Assembly: GCA_946480055.1 (NCBI GenBank)
Contig: CAMLID010000039.1
Location: 1 to 29,612, forward strand
Length of the DNA stretch: 29,612 nucleotides
Direction of reading: 5' to 3'
Origin: an uncultured Lysobacter sp.
GTDB taxonomy: Bacteria; Pseudomonadota; Gammaproteobacteria; Xanthomonadales; Xanthomonadaceae
The position numbers and the translations under genes are program-made. Positions 22,341 through 29,612 of the stretch are shown here, piece by piece; within the stretch, counting starts at the first letter, position 1, and each line of letters begins with the position of its first letter. The notes beneath the pieces were generated by a model. The model made no database searches. It saw only the letters and a list, made by a program, of their open reading frames with translations, and had not been told where the DNA came from.

Positions 22341-23435
22341 ATGACCTCACGCCAGGCAACCCATCCGATCAAGCGCCGCCTGCGGGCGGCGCTGAAATGG
22401 CTGCATCTGTGGCTGGGGCTGAGCGTGGGCCTGGTGTTCGCCCTGGTCGCGCTGTCGGGAACGGTGCTCGCGTTCCAGCGCGAGCTGCTGGCGTGGTCGC
22501 AGCCGGAACTGGTCGAACGCGCGCTGCCGTCGCCGGCGCAACGCGAAGCCGCGCTCGCGCGCATCGTCGCCGACTGGCAGCCGCAGGGCATGACCTCGCT
22601 GGATCTGCCGACCGCGCAGCTGCCGGTCTGGCAAGGCTATTTCCCCGACGGCGAACGGCGCTACTTCGACGGCGCCAGCGGCGAGTTGCTGCTGATCCGC
22701 AACAAGCACAACGATGCTGTGCTGTGGCTGCGCGATTGGCACACCCATCTGCTCGCGGGCAAAGCCGGCGAACAGGTGTTGGGCGTGGTCGGCCTGATCG
22801 CGCTGCTCCTGCTGCTGAGCGGTCTCTACCTGTGGTGGCCGCGACTGTCGGCGCTGGCCGCGAGCCTGCGCTGGTACCGCGGCCCGCCGACCCGGCGCTG
22901 GTTCAGCTGGCACCGCGGCGCTGGCGTGCTGTGGTTGCCGCTGAGCCTGCTGGCGGTGCTGACCGGCGTCGGCATGGTCTACGACGGCCCTACCCGCACG
23001 GCCTTGCGAGCCGTATTCGGCGATGGCGCGGATGCGCGCAAGCCGCCCAAGCTGGGCGCGCGCGAGGTCGCGATCGACTGGCCGGCTTTGCTGCGCGCCG
23101 CCGACGGGCAATTGGCCGGCGCCGAGCTGCGCCGGATCGGCCTGCCCAAGGCCGACAGCGGCCTGGTCACGATCCGCATGCGCGCCGCCGGCGAGTGGCA
23201 CCCGGTCGGGCGCAGCGCGGTCTGGCTGGATCCCTATAAGGGCGTCGTGCTCGGTGTGCACGACGCCACCGCTCAGGACACCGGCGCACGCGTCAGCGAG
23301 GCCTTCTACCCTGTGCACGGCGGTTTCGTCGGCGGCCGCATCTGGCAATGGCTGGTGGCCTTCACCGGCCTGGTGCCGGGTTTCCTGTTGGTAACCGGTT
23401 TTTTGTTCTGGCGCCGCCGCACCGCCCGGCACTGA
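22341..23435 (+). CDS. PepSY-associated transmembrane protein, probable ferric-siderophore reductase
   Basis: 364 residues with four predicted membrane helices (about 20-45, 148-168, 195-215, 335-355) and periplasmic PepSY-type segments between them. Conserved histidines occur where this family places them: KWLHLWLGL in the first helix, WHTHLL after the first periplasmic domain, FSWHRGAGV and YPVHGGF; these are candidate haem or metal ligands. Homologues of the PiuB/FoxB-like group sit beside TonB siderophore receptors and are thought to reduce Fe3+-siderophores in the periplasm. Located 27 bases after the receptor stop with a shared promoter. An in-membrane reductase would complete an uptake route that avoids a dedicated ABC transporter. 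Confidence 0.88.
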   Translation: MTSRQATHPIKRRLRAALKWLHLWLGLSVGLVFALVALSGTVLAFQRELLAWSQPELVERALPSPAQREAALARIVADWQPQGMTSLDLPTAQLPVWQGYFPDGERRYFDGASGELLLIRNKHNDAVLWLRDWHTHLLAGKAGEQVLGVVGLIALLLLLSGLYLWWPRLSALAASLRWYRGPPTRRWFSWHRGAGVLWLPLSLLAVLTGVGMVYDGPTRTALRAVFGDGADARKPPKLGAREVAIDWPALLRAADGQLAGAELRRIGLPKADSGLVTIRMRAAGEWHPVGRSAVWLDPYKGVVLGVHDATAQDTGARVSEAFYPVHGGFVGGRIWQWLVAFTGLVPGFLLVTGFLFWRRRTARH

Positions 23436-23527
23436 GCCGCCCTGGCCGCTCAATGTCAATGGATCGGTAACACAGCCTGGTCTAGTGTGCTCGACTAGGG
23501 CAGTTGCCCTTCCAAAGAGGAAACACG

Positions 23528-23863
23528 ATGGCCGGTAAGTTCGAGATCAGCAAACGCTCCAACGGCGAGTTCCAGTTCGTGCTCAAGGCCGGCAACGGCC
23601 AAGTGATCCTGACCAGCGAAGGCTATTCGGCCAAAGCATCCTGCAACGCCGGCATCGAGTCGGTACGCAAGAACAGCCAGGACCCGAAGCGCTACGACCG
23701 CAAGACCGCCAGCAACGCCAAGCTCTACTTCAACCTGACCGCGACCAACGGCCAGGTGATCGGCACCAGCCAGATGTACGCCGACGAGAGCGGCCGCGAG
23801 AACGGCATCGCTTCGGTGACCCTGAACGCCCCGGGTGCCACGGTCGACGACCAGGCCGGCTGA
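23528..23863 (+). CDS. DUF1508 protein, YegP-like
   Basis: 111 residues with two tandem copies of the DUF1508 unit: FEISKRSNGEFQFVLKAGNGQVILTSEGY...GIESVRKNS (about 4-49) and LYFNLTATNGQVIGTSQMY...NGIASVTLNA (about 68-104). Each has the xxxFxLxAxNGQVIxTSxxY pattern. The start at 23528 follows GAGGAAACACG, a good ribosome-binding site. Members are small, widespread and of unknown function, often highly expressed in stationary phase or stress. No signal peptide. Stands alone between the iron locus and the tRNA-modification gene. Confidence 0.93.
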   Translation: MAGKFEISKRSNGEFQFVLKAGNGQVILTSEGYSAKASCNAGIESVRKNSQDPKRYDRKTASNAKLYFNLTATNGQVIGTSQMYADESGRENGIASVTLNAPGATVDDQAG

Positions 23864-23947
23864 GTTCCGCGCCCGGCCGGCCAGCGCCGGCCGGGCTTCG
23901 ATGCCTGGCGATTCGGGCCCGCGACCGCGGCCCGGTACAATCGCCGC

Positions 23948-24946
23948 ATGCGCATCGGTCCCCACGACATCGATCCCCGCGTGGTGCTCGCGCCGATGGC
24001 CGGCGTCACCGACAAACCGTTCCGGGTGCTGTGCAAGCGCCTGGGTGCCGGTCTGTGCGTGTCGGAGATGACCACCAGCGACGCGCGCTTCTGGGGCACC
24101 GCCAAGTCGCGCCACCGCATGGACCACAGTGGCGAGCCGGCGCCGATCAGCGTGCAGATCGCCGGTACCGTGCCCGAGGTCATGGCCGACGCGGCGCGCC
24201 ACAATGTCGATCACGGCGCCCAGATCGTCGACATCAACATGGGCTGTCCGGCCAAAAAGGTCTGCAACGCCTGGGCCGGCTCGGCGCTGATGCGCGACGA
24301 GGCGCTCGTGGCGCGCATCCTGGAAGCGGTGGTGCGAGCGGTGGAAGTGCCGGTCACGCTCAAGATCCGCACCGGCTGGGACCACGACCAACGCAACGCG
24401 CTGAACATCGCGCGTATCGCCCAGGACGCCGGCATCCAGGCCCTGGCCGTGCACGGACGTACCCGCGACCAGCAGTACACCGGTACGGCCGAGTACGACA
24501 CCATCGCCGCGGTCAAGGCCGAACTGCGCATCCCGGTGCTGGCCAACGGCGACATCGACTCGCCGCAGAAGGCCGCGGCGGTGCTAGCGCGCACCGGCTG
24601 CGATGCGGTGATGATCGGCCGCGCCGCGCAGGGGCGGCCGTGGATCTTCCGCGAGGTCGCGCACTACCTGGCCCACGGCGAATTGCTGCCGGAGCCTTCG
24701 CTGGCCGATATCCGTGGCTGGCTGCTCGGCCATCTGGAACATCTGCATGCGTTCTACGGCGAACTCTCGGGCGTGCGCATCGCGCGCAAGCACCTGGGCT
24801 GGTACGCCAAGGACCGGCCCGAGAACGCCGCGTTCCGCGCCGTGGTCAACCGCGCCGAAAGCGCGGATGCGCAGCTGCGCCTGACCCGCGACTACTTCGA
24901 CGCGCTGATCGCCGGCGTGACGCCGGAGTTGTCGGCAGCGGCCTGA
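23948..24946 (+). CDS. dusB: tRNA-dihydrouridine synthase (DusB type)
   Basis: 332 residues. FMN-dependent reduction of uridines in tRNA by NADPH. Seen: APMAGVTDKPFRVLCKRLGAGLCVSEM at the start, MGCPAKKVCNAWAGSALM containing the catalytic cysteine, KIRTGWDHDQRNA, HGRTRDQQYTG, VLANGDIDS and GRAAQGRPWIF, all family blocks. The C-terminal helical domain (KHLGWYAKD, AEN-rich tail) is present. The choice of DusB over DusA or DusC is by overall resemblance and is less certain. In many gammaproteobacteria dusB is followed by fis; here it is followed by a gene for a small secreted protein instead. The preceding 84 bases are GC-rich with no clear promoter. Confidence 0.94.
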   Translation: MRIGPHDIDPRVVLAPMAGVTDKPFRVLCKRLGAGLCVSEMTTSDARFWGTAKSRHRMDHSGEPAPISVQIAGTVPEVMADAARHNVDHGAQIVDINMGCPAKKVCNAWAGSALMRDEALVARILEAVVRAVEVPVTLKIRTGWDHDQRNALNIARIAQDAGIQALAVHGRTRDQQYTGTAEYDTIAAVKAELRIPVLANGDIDSPQKAAAVLARTGCDAVMIGRAAQGRPWIFREVAHYLAHGELLPEPSLADIRGWLLGHLEHLHAFYGELSGVRIARKHLGWYAKDRPENAAFRAVVNRAESADAQLRLTRDYFDALIAGVTPELSAAA

Positions 24947-25230
24947 GCCGCGCGTTGCCGACAAGATCGCAACGACTGCACATGCTCGTCGCGATGCGAG
25001 CACAAAGCGCAGGCACGCGAGATCCATCCATCCGAATTCCGATGCCGCAACGCAAAAGAATGTTGCTGCCGTTCGTCGGTTTCTGCGCAGACGTGACATC
25101 AGTCATGGGGCAGTCCGGCACTCGCGCGCAAGCGCTCGAATACGAATGATGTCAGCGCCGGAGTCACCCCCACACCGGCCTGCGGCGACGTCGCAGCCAC
25201 AGGGCCAGGAGGCCCGACCGGAGAACGTCA

Positions 25231-25533
25231 ATGAACGCAAGAACCGCACTGTTCGTCGTCGCCATGGCCGCGGCCGCACCGGTCTACGCCAATGAAGTGG
25301 TGAGCACGCTGTCCCAGGAAACCGGGCTGAGCGAACGCAAGGTCCAGATGATCATCGGCAATCGCACGGCCTATGCCGAATACACGCGCAGCTACGATCG
25401 ATCGCTCGCGCAGTTCAAGCGCGAACTCGGCAACGAGCGCTATCAGCGCCTGATGGCCGGCAAGACGATTCAGGTCGGCAACCGCCAGGTCGCGCTGGGC
25501 GGCGTCCAGGGCCGCGACGTCGCGGCCAAGTAA
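25231..25533 (+). CDS. Small secreted protein of unknown function
   Basis: 100 residues, with a signal peptide (MNARTALFVVAMAAAAPVYA, cleavage near residue 20) giving a mature protein of about 80 residues. A CGGAGAACGTCA ribosome-binding site precedes the ATG. The mature part (QETGLSERKVQMIIGNRTAYAEYTRSYDRSLAQFKRELG, then QRLMAGKTIQVGNRQVALGG) is charged and helical with no cysteines, suggesting an alpha-helical periplasmic or secreted protein. I do not recognise it. The 284 bases before it contain only short repeats (for example GCGACGTCGC) and no other gene. Confidence 0.75.
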   Translation: MNARTALFVVAMAAAAPVYANEVVSTLSQETGLSERKVQMIIGNRTAYAEYTRSYDRSLAQFKRELGNERYQRLMAGKTIQVGNRQVALGGVQGRDVAAK

Positions 25534-25540
25534 GCCGCGG

Positions 25541-25599
25541 CGCATTCGCCACCGCCAGCCTTCCCTCCCCTTCGGCGAGGCGGGCGGATGGCGAATGCG
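25541..25599. repeat. Large inverted repeat between convergent genes
   Basis: CGCATTCGCC (25541-25550) is a perfect 10-bp inverted match to GGCGAATGCG (25590-25599), extended inward by CCGCC/GGCGG with bulges, around a loop of C-rich DNA. It lies 8 bases past the small secreted protein stop. There is no T-run; it may serve both directions as a terminator or be a REP-like element. The rest of 25600-25780 shows no gene. Confidence 0.55.
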
Positions 25600-25780
25600 G
25601 GCCAGAGGTGCCATCGCCCCTTGAAGTCGTAGCGCGAGCGCTCGTCGCCAGCAGTGGACACCATGTGGGCGCGCTCGCATGCACATGGCCGGGACCAACC
25701 CGGCCCGTAGCCGCGCGGGCCCCGTAGGCCTCGACGACTGCGACTCGCGTCGCTCCCAACCGAAGCCCGGCGGCTGCGGC

Positions 25781-26605
25781 TCAAGCCGCTTGCGGCAACG
25801 CCGACGGCAGCTGGCGCGGTTCGCGCGAGGGCAGCATCGCCAGGGTTTCGCCGGTGTGCGAGAGCAGTCGCAGGCTGCCGTCGGGATCTTCGGCCAGCGC
25901 AGTCAGGTTCTCGACCCAGTCGCCGTCGTTGGCGTAGACGCAGCCGTCGCGCTCGAACAGGCCCGGGCGATGGATATGGCCGCAGATCACTCCGTCCAGG
26001 CCGCGCCGGCGTGCGTCGTCCATGCCGGCCTGGACGAAGCGCGCGATGTAGCGCTCGGCTGCGCCGCTCTGGCGCTTGAGGAACTCCGACAGCGACCAGT
26101 AGCGCAGCCCGAAGCGGCGGCGCACCCGGTTCAGCATCTGGTTGCCGGTGAGGATGCGGTAGTAGAGCCAGTCGCCGAACCGCTCCTGCAGGCCGCCGAA
26201 GTGGGTAACGCCGTCGTAGTCGTCGCCGTGGGTGACCAGCAGGCGGCGTCCGTCGGCGGCGACGTGGATGGTGCGGCGGCGGATCGACATGCGCGGCAGC
26301 GCCAGGCCGCAGAAGCGCCGGATCGGGCGATCGTGGTTGCCGGGCACATAGATCAGTTCGGTGCCGGCGCGGCGCAGCGCGTGCAGGGCTTCGATCACCC
26401 GGTACTGGGCCGCGCCCCAACTCATGCGCCGCTGCGCCATCCACCACAGGTCGACGATGTCGCCGACCAGGTACAGACGGTCGCAGCGCAGGTTGCTCAG
26501 GAACTCGGCCAGTTCCGCGGCGTGGCAGTGCTTGGCGCCCAGGTGCACGTCCGACAGGAACACGGCACGGCGGCGCGGCGGCAGTTGTGCGATCGACGGG
26601 TTCAT
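25781..26605 (-). CDS. LpxH-like calcineurin-fold metallophosphoesterase
   Basis: 274 residues from the ATG at 26605. Metal-binding motifs in order: FLSDVHLGAKH (Asp19, His21), YLVGDIVDLWW (Asp49), YVPGNHDRP (Asn90, His91), VTHGDDYD (His126) and VICGHIHRPG (His210, His212). This is the layout of the LpxH/YbbF group, which removes UMP from UDP-2,3-diacylglucosamine in lipid A synthesis. The length is longer than E. coli LpxH and the protein may be a paralogue with another phosphoester substrate. The ATG overlaps the stop of the preceding acyltransferase (ATGA, 4 bases), so the two are translated together and likely act on the same lipid pathway. Confidence 0.88.
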   Translation of the reverse strand: MNPSIAQLPPRRRAVFLSDVHLGAKHCHAAELAEFLSNLRCDRLYLVGDIVDLWWMAQRRMSWGAAQYRVIEALHALRRAGTELIYVPGNHDRPIRRFCGLALPRMSIRRRTIHVAADGRRLLVTHGDDYDGVTHFGGLQERFGDWLYYRILTGNQMLNRVRRRFGLRYWSLSEFLKRQSGAAERYIARFVQAGMDDARRRGLDGVICGHIHRPGLFERDGCVYANDGDWVENLTALAEDPDGSLRLLSHTGETLAMLPSREPRQLPSALPQAA

Positions 26606-28362
26606 ACGCGGCTCTCGCTGGCGACGGAAGCATCGTCGTGGTGCGACGCGGCCGCTTCGGCCGCCGGATCGACCACGCTCAGATAGCGTTCGCGCTTCTT
26701 CGGCCGCACGCGCTCCAGGTCGACCTCGATCAGGCCGTCGACCGCGTCGCTGAAGGCCGGGTCCACGCCGAAGGCGAGGAACCGCGCCCCGCCCGGCTCG
26801 CACAGTTCGGTGTATTGCTTGTAGAGCATGGGCAGGGTCGCGCCGAGCGCGTCCAGGTTGCCCCGCAGCACCCGGAACGCGGTGCCGGCATCGAGTTCGT
26901 CGAACTGCGGCGGCGCCGCGCGGTAGGCGAAAGGCTGCTTGGACACCGCCGCGCCCTCGTCGGCGCCGTAGTAACGCGCGTAGTAGGCGACGATCTGCTC
27001 GCGCGCCGCCGGCGGCAGCGCGGCGCTGATCGAGACCGGGCCGTACAGGTAGCGCACGTTGCGATGGCGCGCGAGGTAGGCGCCGATGCCCTGCCACAGG
27101 TAGTCGATGCTGCGGCTGCCCCAGTAGTCGGGGGCGACGAAGCTGCGGCCCAGCTCCATGCCCTGGGCCAGGCGCGGCACGGTGTCGTCGGCGTAGCGGA
27201 ACAGCGAGGCGGTGTAGAGCCCGGCCAGGCCGCGCTCGGCCAGCACCTGGGCGCCGCGCGCGATGCGGTAGGCGCCGGCGATCTTCGAGACCGCCGCGTC
27301 CCACAGCACGATGTGCTCGTACCAGCTGTCGTAGAGGTCCACGTCCAGGCGCCGCCCGGTGCCCTCGCCGACCGCGCGGAAGGTCAGTTCGCGCAGGCGG
27401 CCGATTTCGCGCAGCAGCTTGGAACCGGCCTGGAGGCGGCCGACCCGGATCTGCTTGCCGTCGAAGGTCTGGCCCAGCGAGGTCAGCGCGGCGACCTCGA
27501 CGATCAGCGCGTCCGCATCGACCGCGTCGATCAGCGGCTCCGGGCCTTCCGGCGCCGGGCGTTCGCGCACCGTGCCGATCGCGTGCAGCTCGCGCCGGAC
27601 CTCGCGCAGCAGGCGGTTGGGATCGGCGTCGGCCGGCAGGGCCAGCGGGCGGCCGATGCGCAGGGCGATCCGGCGCGCGCCGCGCGCGAACATCTCGCGC
27701 GCCAGCAGCGCGGTGCCGGCCGGCTTGAACAGGGCCGAGGCGCCGTAGAACAGGGCCGAATTGCGTGCCTCGATCCGCACCGGCAGCACCGGCGCGCCGG
27801 TCTTGCGGGCGAAACGCAGGAAACCGCGGCGCCAGCGCCCGTCGGTGACGCCGCGCAGCCCCAGCCGCGCGACTTCGCCGGCCGGGAACACGATCACGCA
27901 CTGCTCGGCCTCCAGCGCCGCCTCGATCGCCTGCAGGCTCTCGGCGCTGGGCCGGCCGCCGAGAATCTTCACCGGCAGGATCAGCCCGTCCAGCCCGTCC
28001 AGCGCCTGCAGCAGGTCGTTGGCGACGATGCGCACGTCGCTGCGCACGCTGCCGACCAAGTCCAGCAGGGCCAGCGCGTCGATCGCCCCGGAGGGGTGAT
28101 TGGCGACCACCAGCAGGCGCCCGCTGGCCGGGATGCGCTGCTTCTCGGCCGGATCGGCGGTGTAGCGGGCCTGCAGGAACTCCAGGCCGGCGCTGACGAA
28201 GGCGAAGCCGCGCAGGTGGCCGTTCTCGGCCAGGAAGCCGTCGACGGCGTCGAACTTCGACCAGCGGCCGATGGTCCGCAACAGCGGCCGGGCCAGCCGC
28301 GCCCGGCGGCCGCGGAACCACTGCGGGAAGCGTTCTTGCAGGCGTCGTTCGAGTTGCAGCAT
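26602..28362 (-). CDS. OlsF-like bifunctional acyltransferase (LPLAT fused to GNAT)
   Basis: 586 residues. The N-terminal part (about 80-245) is a lysophospholipid acyltransferase: [13 protein letters not shown] with His89 and Asp95, separated by five residues, and [12 protein letters not shown] (FPAGE 159-163) plus a GRWRRGF segment. The C-terminal part (about 310-470) resembles the N-acyltransferase/hemolysin GNAT group ([27 protein letters not shown], then [18 protein letters not shown]). In OlsF from Serratia the C-terminal domain makes lyso-ornithine lipid and the N-terminal domain adds the second acyl chain, so ornithine lipid synthesis is the likely function. The polypeptide ends in an acidic tail with no family function. 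The start at 28362 is the first in-frame ATG. Adjacent LpxH-like enzyme overlaps. Confidence 0.82.
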   Translation of the reverse strand: MLQLERRLQERFPQWFRGRRARLARPLLRTIGRWSKFDAVDGFLAENGHLRGFAFVSAGLEFLQARYTADPAEKQRIPASGRLLVVANHPSGAIDALALLDLVGSVRSDVRIVANDLLQALDGLDGLILPVKILGGRPSAESLQAIEAALEAEQCVIVFPAGEVARLGLRGVTDGRWRRGFLRFARKTGAPVLPVRIEARNSALFYGASALFKPAGTALLAREMFARGARRIALRIGRPLALPADADPNRLLREVRRELHAIGTVRERPAPEGPEPLIDAVDADALIVEVAALTSLGQTFDGKQIRVGRLQAGSKLLREIGRLRELTFRAVGEGTGRRLDVDLYDSWYEHIVLWDAAVSKIAGAYRIARGAQVLAERGLAGLYTASLFRYADDTVPRLAQGMELGRSFVAPDYWGSRSIDYLWQGIGAYLARHRNVRYLYGPVSISAALPPAAREQIVAYYARYYGADEGAAVSKQPFAYRAAPPQFDELDAGTAFRVLRGNLDALGATLPMLYKQYTELCEPGGARFLAFGVDPAFSDAVDGLIEVDLERVRPKKRERYLSVVDPAAEAAASHHDDASVASESRV

Positions 28363-28527
28363 GGGCTGGCGTCGCGGTGGCGGCGTTATGCCGCGCAGCC
28401 TGGGCCGCCCCGGCGACAGTCCGATGGCGCCGACGCTTCAGCCGTGTGACAGCCGCTTCCTGCGGCAGCCGCTTAACGACCCATCAACACCGGAAATGGG
28501 CACAATGCGCCGAACCGCCCGAGCCTG

Positions 28528-28570
28528 TATCATGGGCGGCCATCTTTTTATCCGAATCAAAGGATATTCG
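28528..28570 (+). promoter_or_regulatory. metK promoter -10 and leader with competing hairpins
   Basis: TATCAT at 28528-28533 is a candidate -10; no -35 is convincing. In the expected leader TATCC (28549-28553) can pair with GGATA (28562-28566), hiding part of the AAAGGA ribosome-binding site, or CGAAT (28553-28557) can pair with ATTCG (28566-28570), leaving it in the loop. The two pairings exclude each other. It matches no SAM riboswitch class I know, so a switch function is only a possibility. Confidence 0.4.
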
Positions 28571-28574
28571 CCTG

Positions 28575-29612
28575 ATGTCCAGCTACCTATTCACTTCCGA
28601 GTCCGTGTCCGAAGGCCATCCGGACAAGATCGCCGACCAGATTTCCGATGCGGTGCTGGACGCGATTCTGGCCCAGGACAAGCGCGCGCGCGTGGCCTGC
28701 GAGACCATGGTCAAGACCGGCGCGGCGATCGTCGCCGGCGAAGTCACCACCTCGGCCTGGGTCGACATCGAGTCGCTGGCGCGCAAGGTGATCAACGACA
28801 TCGGCTACAACAATTCCAACGTCGGCTTCGACGGCCACACCTGCGCGATCATCAACATGCTCGGCAAGCAGTCGCCGGACATCGCCGCGGGCGTGGACCG
28901 CAAGAAGCCGGAAGAACAGGGCGCTGGCGACCAGGGCCTGATGTTCGGCTACGCCTGCAACGAAGCTCCGGAGTTCATGCCGGCACCGATCTATTACTCG
29001 CACCGTCTGGTCGAGCAGCAGGCCAAGGTCCGCAAGCAGAAGAATTCCAAGCTGCCGTGGCTGCGTCCGGACGCCAAGTCGCAGGTCACCCTGCGCTACG
29101 ACGACAAGCACCAGGTCGCCGGTCTCGACGCCGTGGTCCTGTCGACCCAGCACGACCCGGGCGTGAAGCAGAAGGACCTGGTCGAGGGCGTGTACGAGCA
29201 CATCCTCAAGCCGGTGCTGCCCAAGGCGTGGCTCGAGAAGCTGCCCAAGAACAAGGTCCACATCAACCCGACCGGCATCTTCGTGATCGGCGGCCCGGTC
29301 GGCGACTGCGGCCTGACCGGCCGCAAGATCATCGTCGACAGCTACGGCGGCATGGCCCGTCACGGCGGCGGCGCCTTCTCGGGTAAGGATCCGTCCAAGG
29401 TCGACCGCTCGGCCGCGTACGCCGCGCGCTACGTCGCCAAGAACATCGTCGCCGCCGGCCTGGCCGACCGGTGCGAAGTGCAGGTGTCCTACGCGATCGG
29501 CGTCGCCGAGCCGACCTCGATCTCGGTCACCACCTTCGGCACCGGCAAGATCAGCGACGACAAGATCGAGAAGCTGATCCGCAAGCACTTCGACCTGCGC
29601 CCGTACGGCATC
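28575..29612 (+). CDS. metK: S-adenosylmethionine synthetase (5' part, cut by window edge)
   Basis: 346 codons are visible; the gene runs off the right edge (xanthomonad MetK is about 400 residues). It makes S-adenosylmethionine from methionine and ATP. Motifs: [25 protein letters not shown] at the start, the hexapeptide [16 protein letters not shown] and the phosphate-binding glycine motif [19 protein letters not shown]. The start at 28575 ([18 protein letters not shown]) is standard; an AAAGGA ribosome-binding site is 10 bases before it. The gene has no visible partner: upstream, on the other strand, is the acyltransferase. In bacteria, ahcY or metF often follows metK. Confidence 0.97.
   Translation, partial: MSSYLFTSESVSEGHPDKIADQISDAVLDAILAQDKRARVACETMVKTGAAIVAGEVTTSAWVDIESLARKVINDIGYNNSNVGFDGHTCAIINMLGKQSPDIAAGVDRKKPEEQGAGDQGLMFGYACNEAPEFMPAPIYYSHRLVEQQAKVRKQKNSKLPWLRPDAKSQVTLRYDDKHQVAGLDAVVLSTQHDPGVKQKDLVEGVYEHILKPVLPKAWLEKLPKNKVHINPTGIFVIGGPVGDCGLTGRKIIVDSYGGMARHGGGAFSGKDPSKVDRSAAYAARYVAKNIVAAGLADRCEVQVSYAIGVAEPTSISVTTFGTGKISDDKIEKLIRKHFDLRPYGI

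Noticed and set aside
25781..28321. 846-codon minus-strand frame joining the phosphoesterase
   Set aside because: Its left part is the true phosphoesterase from 26605; the rest is a shifted reading of the acyltransferase and loses all family motifs.
1..29612. CRISPR arrays, insertion sequences, prophage or integron signatures
   Set aside because: No regularly spaced repeats, transposase or integrase motifs, or terminal inverted repeats with target duplications were seen.

Overview
The window looks like chromosomal DNA of a high-GC gammaproteobacterium of the Xanthomonadaceae, most likely Lysobacter or a close relative. This is inferred from strong G/C bias at third codon positions, a lysine-rich H1-like histone, paired TonB-dependent receptors, a gcvT/gcvH arrangement and protein sequences that read as xanthomonad. 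No phage, transposon, plasmid or CRISPR signature is visible. Most of it is housekeeping and nutrient-uptake DNA.

Layout. (1) 1-229: 5' part of an H1-like histone gene, minus strand. (2) 230-2212: about 2 kb with no supportable protein gene. At its left end is a well-formed candidate small RNA (about 412-608, minus strand) with an A-tract/-35/-10 promoter, a long-range helix and an intrinsic terminator. (3) 2213-4453, minus: gcvT, a 2-hydroxychromene-2-carboxylate isomerase-like gene, and gcvH. (4) 4680-6681, minus: qmcA-type SPFH protein, NfeD partner and a secreted four-cysteine protein. (5) 6767-9637, plus: ECF sigma factor, membrane anti-sigma-like protein, and a periplasmic double-PDZ protein with a proline-rich tail. 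(6) 9820-14232, minus: a Fur-box-controlled haem/iron operon, hemP, TonB receptor, an unrecognised cysteine-rich small protein and a DUF6607-like secreted protein. (7) 14414-15382, minus: aldo/keto reductase.

(8) 15575-16369, plus: a yybP-ykoY (Mn2+) riboswitch and a UPF0016/MneA-type Mn exporter. (9) 16453-17589: membrane diguanylate cyclase. (10) 17731-20076: CNT nucleoside transporter and PfkB/ribokinase, a salvage pair. (11) 20133-23435: a second Fur-type promoter driving an IutA-like siderophore receptor and a PepSY membrane protein (likely ferric-siderophore reductase). (12) 23528-25533: DUF1508 protein, tRNA dihydrouridine synthase, small secreted protein. (13) 25781-28362, minus: an OlsF-like acyltransferase fusion overlapping an LpxH-like phosphoesterase. 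(14) 28575-end: metK, cut by the window edge.

Metal supply is the main theme: two separate Fur-type iron-uptake loci and a Mn2+-sensing export gene lie within 10 kb. The least explained parts are the candidate RNA beside the histone gene, the ECF/anti-sigma/PDZ cassette and the accessory proteins of the haem operon.
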